A program made the translations under genes and the position numbers. 64,000 bases of DNA from Salvia splendens. Lineage: Eukaryota; Streptophyta; Magnoliopsida; Lamiales; Lamiaceae. The stretch lies in the NCBI RefSeq assembly GCF_004379255.2, contig NC_056049.1:7812001-7876000 (forward strand), given 5' to 3'. Below, piece after piece: positions 55,139-64,000 of the stretch; positions within the stretch are counted from its first letter, which is position 1; the number at the start of each line of letters is the position of its first letter. The notes under the pieces are model-generated. The model was not told where the DNA came from and ran no database searches. It saw only the letters and a list, made by a program, of their open reading frames with translations.

Positions 55139-56486
55139 ATGGAGTTGAAGAATTTGTCAGCTCGCACTGGTCGCCATCTCCAGCGTTACAATTTACTCGG
55201 CCACCGCCAAGTTGTTGGGTACCTCTCTTACTCATTTAGCTTACTTTCTTGAATTTTTGTGTAAAATTAATTAAAATCAACTAATTAATTTCATGGGAAA
55301 TTTCGAGTTTTTGGATGAATTTAGTATTTAGAATGTCAAATTTGTTGAAATATGAGTACCACAAAATGTGATGATTTTGGGGGTTATTTGCAGATGTATT
55401 CCATATAGATATAGGAGTCCACGTGGAGCGTCTGTGGTGGGCGAGGAAGATATTGAGGTTCTTGTTATAACCGCACAAAGAAAAGGCAAAGGGGTTTTGT
55501 TTCCAAAGGTATTTTGGTAATTTTTTTCTTAATTTAGTAAGATTTAGAGGAGAAAAACAAAAATTCACGATGTTTGTGGTGTGTGAATTAAGGGTGGTTG
55601 GGAAATTGATGAATCTATTGAAGAAGCAGCGTTGCGCGAAACAGTGGAGGAGGCCGGTGTTGTCGGAGATGTTCAGGTTGCTTCTCTTCTCCATTTTCAA
55701 CCATTTCGACTTCTCAAATAGTCAACTCTCAATTGCATTTTGATTCTCGTGGCTAGTACAACACTCATCCATCCTTAGCCGCATAAGATAATCCATTACT
55801 GGGTCCCATTTTCTAACCTTCTCCAACCATATACAAATAATGAGTTTTAGTATAGAAAATTTCTCACACCGTGCACCGAAATTAAATTCAATTAGCGAAA
55901 ACTTTGTAAGACACATTCTCATAAATTATAAATTGTTGGAGTAAAATTATCTGTTAGTATGATATATACTTAAAAATAGGATTTGATCTGATATAAATGA
56001 TTAGAGATAGTCAAACAATAAAAAAAAGTTGAAACTGGATATTGGATTAGAGTTGACGATTCAATAATAATTATCGCATTGGATAAAATATGATATATGG
56101 GTGTTGGAATTTGGATTGCAGAATAAATTGGGTAAATGGAGTTTCAATAGCAAAAACAGAGAGAGCTTCTATGAAGGTCACATGTTCCCATTGCTAGTAA
56201 AGGAGCAGCTGGAAATCTGGCCTGAGAGAGACATCCGTCAAAGATTATGGGTAAAACTAAAAACCCTTTTGTCTGAAATCTAATATAGTACATATAACGA
56301 AACACATTTTTAATTATTAATATGTGAACTAAATTTGAGCAGATAAGTGCTAGAGAAGCAAGAAGGATGTGTGAATACTGGTGGATGAAGGAAGCTCTAG
56401 AGTTACTAGTGAATCGCCTCACCTCACAGCCCAAAACAGAAATGGTGAGCTTACCAAATCTAGCTTTGGTAGCAGCAAATGCTTGA
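55139..56486 (+). CDS. Nudix hydrolase (NUDT16/17/18-like), five exons
   Basis: Exons inferred at 55139-55218, 55394-55508, 55593-55676, 56122-56250 and 56343-56486. All introns are GT-AG and phases join cleanly, giving 183 residues. Nudix enzymes hydrolyse nucleoside diphosphates linked to another moiety. The Nudix box spans the start of exon 3, GGWEIDESIEEAALRETVEE then AGV, fitting GX5EX7REUXEEXGU with the metal-binding glutamates present. The N-terminus carries the LSARTGRHLQRY segment and GCIPYRYR that characterise the plant NUDT4/12/13/16/17/18/21 group, followed by VLFPK just before the box. The C-terminal half has FYEGHMFPLLV, WPERDIRQRLW and EYWWMKEAL, also typical. Related Arabidopsis NUDT16-18 are predicted mitochondrial; no strong targeting peptide is obvious here because the protein starts close to the conserved region. 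Substrate cannot be read from sequence. Confidence 0.9.
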
Positions 56487-57591
56487 ACCCAAATCGACGT
56501 CATCTTCTTTCGTTTTTTTAGTTTTTTTTTTTGGGCAAGTCTTGTACAGAGTTAAATTGCTCCGAAATCCAGTTTTTTGTTTATCGAAATTCAACTGGAA
56601 TTGGACTGGTGTTTTGGGAGATTGTTTCGTGTGTTTTTCGTCAAGGAAAGTTGATGTTTGAATAGTAGATTTGTGGATGAATAAATTGGCTTGTTGTAGA
56701 TGACTTGAAGACATAATTGATTAGGGCGTTTGATTCCTATTATGTCTTTTCTTTATCAATACTTCTCTCAAGTTAAGAAAGTTTACCAACATGTCAAGAA
56801 CTTCTACAAAGTTTAACATTTTTGGTTCAATTATATTGAACCAGACTTTAATTAGACACACGGATCGCAATCCTGTTATAACAAAATATCTGATAAGTTT
56901 TTTTACAAAAGGAATCAACCTCAATCCATGATGTTTGTAGCCACAACATATTTGAGTGTATAGTTCTGTTAATAGTCGTGCTTTATACATTTAACTGATA
57001 CATAAGAGGTTTGTCAAAAGTTTCAAAAATGGCTAAAAACGAGCAATTGTGTGCCTTCCCCCAAGTGGTGGTTTGATAGAATATCACCCGACTGGATGGT
57101 GCTTCTGCAGAGTTTCACCTCGCCCGGTAAAACTTTTTTGACTAGTTGTGACTATACTACCCAGCCGGGTGAACTTAGTCACACTAAGTCACCCAACCTA
57201 ACCGGGGTGTTTCTTTAAATTCATATGCCAAGTCAATTTCTTTAAATTGATAGAGTATTTGGAAAGATTTTAAAAAAAAGTAATAATGAAAGAAGACGAA
57301 AACAAATGAAAATTGACTAAAACCAAAATCACAAAAAAGGTTTCTAAATTGCGCATGTTACTAGTTGTAATATATGGACAATTTTTTCCCTCAGTTCAAA
57401 AATATACTACAGGAATAATGTAAGAGTCTCTGAAACTATTCAAGCCTATCCATAATCTTAAAATTCACTGAGAACCGGAAAGATTCAATCGTAATTTTCC
57501 AGATACCTTAAATATAGTCACTCAGAGAAATATTCTCAAATGTAAATTGTAATGAAGTACAAAAGAATTAGTGTGTAAGATATTCACATAA
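56487..57591. other. Downstream flank of the Nudix gene, no further gene seen
   Basis: A T-rich 3' flank (possible 3' UTR to about 56700), then non-coding DNA. 57060-57200 has a mildly repetitive ACCCGACTGG / ACCCAGCCGGG motif. No gene recognised. Confidence 0.5.
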
Positions 57592-58210
57592 GACTTCTCC
57601 ATCCGTGACACTCACTCAACCCAACCTCAATCAACCTTTTAATAAAATATTCATTTCTCTATCCTCCACATACACAACCCTCCATCAATTCAACCCCCAT
57701 CAACTTTTTTTACTTCCATCAGTGACCCCAACCCAACCCAATTAAATATTTTCTTTTTCATATATTTTATATTATTATTTTGATTTATAATTAATTTAGA
57801 TATTTTAAATAATGTCTAAAAAGTTGTAATAAAAAAGTATATGATTCAAATTTAAAACAGAAAATATTAAATATTCAAATAATTAAAGTACAATGTTCAA
57901 AATATTCAAAATTTGATTATTTAAAATATTTACATTTCATATATATAGTATACAATTCTCAAACATGTACATAATTAAATAAAGTAGTATAAATCAATAA
58001 TTAATAGTAAATAAAAAAAGCAAAAACAATAATGCATTGACCCAATAGAAAATGAACATGTGTCCTTTGCCCTCCACTTTAGATTGGGCCAGCTGACAAG
58101 ACCACAAAATGGGGGTTGGGTTGGATTATTTCAATTTTGCTTTATTTTTATTTCTCTCTAGTTTGTCTTATATGCTTACCCACATCACAAAGTCATCGAT
58201 GGGGGTGGTC
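57592..58210. mobile_element. PIF/Harbinger-like MITE
   Basis: Ends GACTTCTCCATCC and, inverted, GACCACCCCCATC, flanked by TAA (57589-57591 and 58211-58213). 619 bp, pyrimidine-rich left part, no coding capacity. The terminal match is imperfect. Confidence 0.55.
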
Positions 58211-58289
58211 TAATATATGGGGTTCGGTTTGGACAATGCCATAAAAAAGAGATATGCACCAGCATTTTTAATTGCAACATACTGAATAA

Positions 58290-58395
58290 ATTAAGAGTAT
58301 CTCGGAGGGGAGAGGCAGGTTAAGTCTTATAACTATAATATGTGCATTCTTTTTATGAAAAATCATTCTTCAAGAGAGAAGGTATTTGAGAGAGT
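58290..58395. mobile_element. Tourist-like MITE fragment
   Basis: Shares AAGAGTATCTCGGAGGGGAG, CTTATAACTA and GAAAAATCATTCTTCAA-type segments with the ends of 49806-50456. Truncated. Confidence 0.45.
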
Positions 58396-58589
58396 CGAGC
58401 CATGTAGGTTCTTAGAATATAAACATGGCATTATTGTTAATTCATTCTAAAGAAATAACATAATTTACTCTACTTTTGTCTTTTACGTTTTCTGGGTTTG
58501 ATCGAGCAAGCAACAACCGGTGATAACCGTTCTAACACCAACGATGAATCTTTTCGACTGCCGGAGCGTTCACAATTGGTGCTTTCACC

Positions 58590-58882
58590 TAATGATAGTG
58601 TTGTGACAGAATAGAGCAATTGTGTAATCGAGACAAACAGAAACGTAAAGAGACACAGAATTTACGTGGTTCACCAACGTTATGTTAGCTACGTCCACGG
58701 GCAGAAAACGGAGAACATATATTATATTCATATTGTTTTTCGGATTACAGAGTTATGCGCCGTTCTTCTATAAATAGGAATACAACGAGACCCCCGTTCG
58801 GCTAGCGGCAAACTATACAGATCTAAGGCATACTATCAGATAGGGACCAAACAGAAGAACTCAGTCTAAAAGACTAGCATGC

Positions 58883-58883
<1 letters not shown>
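58590..58883. mobile_element. LTR-like remnant
   Basis: Contains ATTTACGTGGTTCACCAACG and CTACGTCCACGGG, a signature found in many plant copia LTRs, and ATAAATAGGAATACAACGAG. No partner LTR or coding sequence is visible, so it may be a solo or partial LTR. Confidence 0.4.

Positions 58884-58884
<1 letters not shown>

Positions 58885-58920
<36 letters not shown>
58885..58920. repeat. (AG)18 microsatellite
   Basis: An uninterrupted run of AG dinucleotides. Confidence 0.95.
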
Positions 58921-58922
<2 letters not shown>

Positions 58923-58997
58923 CAGTTAGTCTCAATGACGGATCCAGAAAATATTTATGGTGGGGTCGAACAAATTCACAAAAAATGTTTCCAATAT

Positions 58998-59205
58998 AAG
59001 CGAGTCGTATTTCTTTTTGTAAGTCTCACTATAAGTGAGTCATTTCCCTTTTTAGCAAAAAATTTTCTCTCTTACTTTATTCTTCACCTACTTTATTCTC
59101 TCTTCACTCCTCTATTTTTTTTTGTCTTATACTTTACTTTCTCCACTTTAATTATTTAAATATCAATTCCTTAAATCTCGTGCCCAAAAGAATGTCGTTT
59201 GCTTA
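58998..59205. mobile_element. Decayed Stowaway-like MITE
   Basis: GTCATTTCCCTTTTTAGCAA and the TACTTTATTCTC / CTCCACTTTAATTATTTA segments match the family of 53087-53280 in reverse. No clear ends. Confidence 0.45.
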
Positions 59206-59925
59206 CTTAAAAAGTAGTAGTAGTAGTAGTACATTTGAGTTTAATGTTTCTAATTATGCGCTATTGTGGATATTCATTTACTCCTATAAAAAACTATTCA
59301 CAAATCTGTCATTAGAAATATATTTTTTTTTTCTCGATGTATGTCTGTTCACAATTCATATATATTAAGACTAAAAATCACGGTTCAAAAACACAGTAAG
59401 CAATCAATTAATTAAAGGAACTCATAATACACAATCCATAAAGACAATAAAAATCAATAAATTAAAAAAAATTAACAATTTACTAACGAAACAACAATTC
59501 ACCATAATATCCTAACTTGTTTCAAGTTATAGATTCCAATATCCTAACTTGTTTCAAGTTATAAATATAATTAAAAAAGAAGAGTGCAAAGCAAGTGTAA
59601 AACAGTACAAATTCTAATAGTTATGCAAACAGTACAGAGAACTAAGCTAGTTTGATTTCATACTAATTTCTTGCCTTTGTGTATTAGATAAGCACAAGAT
59701 GAGAAGAAAAGTCTTTAAAAAGGATGGAAAATGTATGTAAAAAAGGGAGAATGGAAGTTCAGTCTTCAAGGAGAAACCGAGAAAAGGAAAATATCTCATA
59801 TGTGCCATTAGTATCTCTACTATGTGAGATTAATGAGGAGTTGATTTGTTGGGATATCACAAGATTACAAATTTATTTGAGTTTTTGGACTTTGCAGCTT
59901 CAGTTGGAATCGCGGAGGGGAGTAG
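59206..59925. other. Non-coding stretch with a short duplication
   Basis: ATATCCTAACTTGTTTCAAG occurs twice in tandem (about 59506 and 59537). No gene recognised. Confidence 0.55.
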
Positions 59926-60391
59926 TGTTAGGAATTCTTATAATCATCTAATGAGCGCAGCGGAAATAGCATACAAGAATTACAGATCTAGATTCATAAT
60001 CATATTGTAGGTTGAGCACGTAATACACAACAGAATTAAATCTTACTTGTTGTGTTGTTTTTTTTGATTGATTGAATCCTACAAGTTGAATCCACTACTA
60101 TCGAGGTCCACGTGCAATTCAATCCAATGCAGGAACTATCCCGGTACAATTTCTATGTAGAAGAAAGCTATGAATTCTCCCTACAAAGCTTTACGTATTT
60201 TCTATCTTGTGACTCTCTGTTCTCTCTACTGTTACGCTGTTTCTCATTCTCCACAATGAAGAATAAATAACCATTAAGTAGATGAAGAGTCACTAGGGCT
60301 CCATGATTGTTGGGCTTATGGACTAATATAATTGTAGCCCAACAATAATTACTTAATCCATATTAATCTAATTCTAGTCCATTTCCTTTCA
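59926..60391 (-). repeat. 3' LTR of the gag-only copia-like element
   Basis: 466 bp, TGTTAGGAATTC to CCTTTCA on the plus strand. Confidence 0.85.
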
Positions 60392-60400
60392 ATCTCCCAC
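60392..60400 (-). other. Polypurine tract of the gag-only element
   Basis: Minus strand GTGGGAGAT directly before the LTR start TGAAAGG. Confidence 0.65.
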
Positions 60401-61478
60401 TTGGACTAACATCGGAATGGAAGTAATATTCTTAGAAATAACTGGAACGAAATAACAATTAAACAATTCTAGTCTATGTCCTGAGGGAAGATCCAATCTG
60501 TAAGTCTCCACGCATTCGGCAACAACTCTTGCTCCATTCCCAACAAGCAAATCAACTTCCCCAGACCTCGCTTTCCTGCAGTCACTTAGACCCTGCACAT
60601 TATTACAAATGTGTGAGCCACAAGCAGTATCTAATACCAAAGATTGTGAATTATTCATTGACATATTTCTCAATGACAAACATACCTGAGCTCCCATTTT
60701 CTGCACCTTGTGCCTTGAATTTTGGACAGTCTCTCTTCCAGTGTCCCCTCTCATGACAGAAAAGACACTCATCCTTTGATAATTTCGACTTCTTCTTGGC
60801 CCCTTCACTCTTAGGCTTTAAAACAACATCCTTAGATGTTTTCTTCTTCTGTTGCTGCTTATTCTTCCATTTCGAAGACTTCGCAGAAGAGCTCACCATG
60901 AGCACAGATTTTACCTTAGTAGTGGAAGACTCATAAGTCTTAAGCATGTTGGGAAATTCCGGCAGCCCAACCTTCGTGTTGTTCATGTTGAAATTCACAA
61001 TGAAATTCTCAAAACTATTAGGAAGAGACTGCAGAATTAGATTTGTTGAGACATTTGCAGGGAGCACCGTTCCAATCGATGCTAACCTCTCAATCAAACC
61101 AATCATTTTCAGCACATGCTCAGAAACCTTGCCTCCGTCATGAAGCTTGCACTTGAAGAGATCGCAAAATATCTCATACCCCATAGTTTGAGCTTGTGAA
61201 ACATACAAACTCTCCAAGTGCTTAAGCATTTCATATGGAAACATGTGTTCATGTTGTCTTTGCAGTTCTAAACTCATAGATGACAGCATGACACACTGAG
61301 CACCAGATGCATTATCAACATGTTTCTGATGAGCTTCAACGTCAAACGTAGCAAACTTAGGAGATTCCTTATTGGGGATGACACCGATTGGTTTGTCCAA
61401 GACATATTCAACCTTGTCATGTCTTAGCACCAAGCGCAAACAACGGAGCCAATCAACTTGTTTGTTTCCATCAAACAT
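60401..61478 (-). pseudogene. Copia-type gag with a protease fragment, one frameshift
   Basis: Frame 61478-60651 (275 residues) is a UBN2-type gag: WLRCLRLVLRHDKVEYVLDK near the start, LMSSMSLELQ-like and HMFPYEMLKHL in the middle, a Lys-rich linker and a CCHC knuckle CLFCHERGHWKRDC (about 240-253). After a one-base frameshift near 60660 the next frame continues with SQSLVLDTACGSHICN, an aspartic protease active-site region in which the usual DTG has become DTA, then DLLVGNGARVVAE and YFVPVISKNI. It runs into the LTR (stop at 60389-60391). Confidence 0.8.
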
Positions 61479-63092
61479 TTGTAAGCCAAGTTTGACATTT
61501 TATCTGAACAGAAAATAAAATGAAAAGCAAATTAGAAAAACATATAAAGATCACATTCGTATCATTAATCAAACAAGAGTTTATTGTATTGATTAGCTCC
61601 CACTAATTTTAACATATATTATGTTCCCAAACATAAAATACGAATTTATATCAAATATAAATTTTAGTAGTCCAAGATCCAAGTCTATATTATTGCAGCC
61701 CCTACTTTGGATGATCACTACAATAATATCACAAGGTAGGCCTCCAAGCCAATTGTAACAACTATTTTGCAATTCTTGGTTTATTAATGCAATTAATATG
61801 CATCCATAAACTATTTAGGTTGTTTTGGCGTCACTAAACAATTTAAGCAAGTCAACCCCATCACACGATGCCAACCATGCATCTATGAATGAGCCTAGGC
61901 CTTGTGGATTTAGAGAAAACGCTTTGGCGTAAAACTCGTGGTCGAAAAGGCTAGGAACATCAAACAATTATGATGGACGATGTGTTTGTTTAAAAAACAA
62001 GACTTATATTTTATGGGGAAAAATGTGATACTAGTTATGTGAATATAATATCCAATATTAAATTTCAAACAATTACTGGGCGCCGCCTACCCAGACATAG
62101 TAAAACACGGACTACACATATTGGGCGTCGCCTACCCAGACATAATATAACACGGTCTCTAACTACTTTAGTTAAATAAAATAAGCATAAATCAAATAGC
62201 ATGCTTATCACATAGGATATCAAATAATGCTCCACAAATAAAATCAAATTTTACTCTCTAATTAAATATGGGTTTAAAATTAAGTATATTAATTCTAAAT
62301 TAATATAATAAATTCATTTATTCAATCAATAAATGAATTAGTCTAAATTATAATTTATTAATCTAATTAATAAATTAAGTGGATTGCTAACTGAAATTAA
62401 TCTGCCTACATATAATAGGCCAATTTTATTTTAAATTCAATTAAATGGGCAACCCAATTGATATTTAAAATGACGGCCCAAAATAAAACATAATGGCAGT
62501 TCTTCATCTTCCTCATTACCACAATTCATCCCCTGCTAACCATTAACAGATCCTTCAAATTCTCCTTTGGCCAATTTCGACATATAACGCAGATTGACGG
62601 TGGTTCTTTTGACAACCAGCCGCCATCTCTGGTGAAGGAGAGGCAAAGAAAAGGAGAACTGCAATCGGATTTCCGTCGGGAATGAGAAATCTGACATTTG
62701 GGCAGGATGATGGCCTAGCCTCGTGCCCCCTCCATTCTACACCTTCTCCGGCAGTACACCGCGACGGGGACAACCGGTAGGCGGTTTTGGGAATTTCAAA
62801 ATATCATTCTTTGAAACAGTTTCAAACAAAATATTTTGATCTCAATTACATGTTAATTTTCAAAGTCTAACTTTTGGTTACTGAAAATTTGTAAACATTT
62901 ATTTTCGAAATCTAATTCCTCAAAAAACGTGAAAGAATTTCTACAGAGTTTACAGATTCAAGTTCAAAACTTTTGAACCCAAAACAGTTTCTGAAATTTC
63001 GAATATTTTCCAAAAAGATTCATCCCAACTATAGTAACAAATCAATCCACATATAATCAGCAAACAAACTAAATAATTATGAATCAAGTCCC
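61479..63092. other. Leader of the gag-only copia-like element
   Basis: About 1.6 kb without coding sequence. 62076-62157 holds about one and a half copies of the 55-bp repeat also present at 291-445. 62470-62790 is GC-richer and has no counterpart in the leader at 1-1085, so it may be a further insertion or captured sequence (a frame at 62555-62773 shows no known domain). Confidence 0.6.
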
Positions 63093-63106
63093 GAGCTCTG
63101 ATACCA
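63093..63106 (-). other. Primer-binding site of the gag-only element
   Basis: Minus strand TGGTATCAGAGCTC, next to the 5' LTR. Confidence 0.8.
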
Positions 63107-63107
63107 C

Positions 63108-63742
63108 GGTTAGGAATTCTTGTATTCATCTAATGAGCGCAGCGGAAATAGCATACAAGAATTACAGATCTAGATTCATAATCATATTGTAGGTTTAGCA
63201 CGTAATACACAACATAACTAAATCTTACTTGTTGTGTTGTTTTCTTCGAATGATTGAATCCTGCAAGTTGAATCCACTACTATCGAGGTCCACGTGCAAT
63301 TCAATCCGATGCAGGAACTATCCCGGTACAATTGCTATGTAGAAGAAAGTTAGGAATTCTCCCTACAAAGCTTGACGTATTTTCTATCTCGTGACTCATT
63401 GCTATGTAGAAGAAAGTTGGGAATTCTCCCTACAAAGCTTTACGTATTTTCTATCTTATGACTCTCTGTTCTCTCTACTGTTACGCTGTTTCTCATTCTC
63501 CACAATGAAGAATAAATAACCATTAAGTAGATGAAGAATCACTAGGACTCCATCTATCTTATGACTCTGTTCTCTCTACTGTTAGAGTAGCTTCTCATTC
63601 TCCACAATGAAGAATAAATAACCATTAAGTAGATGAAGAATCGCTAGGACTTCATGATTGTTGGGCTTATGGATTAATATAATTGTAGCCCAACAATAAT
63701 TACTTAATCCATATTAATTTAAATCTAGCTCATTTCCTTTCA
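63108..63742 (-). repeat. 5' LTR of the gag-only element, with internal duplications
   Basis: 635 bp, longer than its partner because two segments are duplicated in tandem: one around ATTGCTATGTAGAAGAAAG (near 63330 and 63399) and one around CTCATTCTCCACAATGAAG (near 63493 and 63593). Confidence 0.8.
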
Positions 63743-64000
63743 CGCAGGGTGACGCTTCGCATGGAGTCGACGACAGCTCGGAACTCTTATTACAGTAGAA
63801 TATTTCAGTATTCGTGGACCGACGATGGGGTTAGCCGATCCCGCGCGAACCCACCTCAGTCCGTCATTGGTTAGTCTATATACCCACGCTAGTTGTTCTC
63901 ACAACAGATGTGGGACATTGAGTCTGTAACAAATGTTTTCAAATAGAAAATGGATTATGTTGGATACCTGAGAAAACTAGTACTGTACGAAATAATTCAC
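63743..64000. other. Right edge, no feature recognised
   Basis: GC-richer sequence (ATGGAGTCGACGACAGCTCG, GATCCCGCGCGAACCC) with no known domain or repeat end that I can name. It may be part of another element outside the window. Confidence 0.4.

Larger units (their letters stand above)
59926..63742 (-). mobile_element. Gag-only copia-like element (RT and integrase absent)
   Basis: A 3817-bp minus-strand element: 5' LTR 63108-63742, primer site 63093-63106, leader, gag plus a protease fragment (60401-61478), polypurine tract and 3' LTR 59926-60391. The protease-like frame runs straight into the 3' LTR, so integrase, RT and RNase H have been lost in one deletion. Flanking 5-mers AGTAG and CGCAG do not match well. 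Relative of 1-1496. It needs other elements' enzymes to move. Confidence 0.8.

Noticed and set aside
55281..55700. 139-codon minus-strand frame
   Set aside because: Antisense to Nudix exons 2 and 3; no domain.

Overview
The window looks like a repeat-dominated nuclear segment of a flowering plant. The evidence is one spliced gene with GT-AG introns, plant-type Ty1/copia and Ty3/gypsy elements primed by tRNA-iMet-like or TGGCGCC-type sites, PIF/Harbinger, hAT, Stowaway and MULE-type elements with correct target-site duplications (TSDs), a tRNA-derived SINE and LINE remnants. The MITE families suggest an asterid, possibly Lamiales, but that is only an impression. There are no prokaryotic genes, no CRISPR array and no organellar insert that I can recognise.

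Layout. 1-1496 is the 5' part of a minus-strand copia-like element; a relative (59926-63742) lies at the other end, so the same family brackets the window. 3192-6066 is a non-autonomous hAT element (8-bp TSD, 7/8 match) with a 1.84-kb PIF/Harbinger-like element inside it (3745-5587). That element carries only the Myb/SANT-type ORF1, now with two stops. 6522-7241 is a smaller Harbinger-derived element. Between 8.5 and 11 kb are a Stowaway MITE, a SINE with a perfect 15-bp TSD, and a MULE-type MITE.

11911-39268 is one nested complex. A second 1.8-kb Harbinger-like element was split inside its ORF1 by a large chromovirus-derived LTR element (13084-38657, exact 5-bp TSD CGATC, LTRs about 4.2 kb). 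The internal region of that element keeps gag, a protease piece and a chromodomain-like tail but has lost RT, RNase H and integrase. Its left LTR was then invaded by an Athila-like Ty3 element (13384-25834) and by a hAT element carrying only the transposase C-terminus (27098-28976). Its right LTR was invaded by a small Harbinger-derived element (37317-38168).

39.8-40.6 kb and 50.6-51.0 kb hold LINE remnants. 42655-49273 is a nearly complete Ty1/copia element with closely similar LTRs but three in-frame stops and a frameshift. 49806-50456 is a Tourist-like MITE with a MULE-type MITE inside it. 51.1-53.3 kb holds six Stowaway-like MITEs in a row. The only intact host gene I find is a five-exon Nudix hydrolase gene, 55139-56486 on the plus strand (183 residues). 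The rest is AT-rich non-coding DNA with short tandem duplications.

Functionally the window records successive insertions around one small housekeeping-type gene. No element has an intact complete coding set. I found no convincing new molecular system. The most unusual items are the Harbinger elements that carry ORF1 without transposase, the nested 27-kb complex with its internal deletion, the extra ORF after pol in the Athila-like element, and a 16-bp minisatellite in the large LTRs that differs in copy number between the two LTRs.
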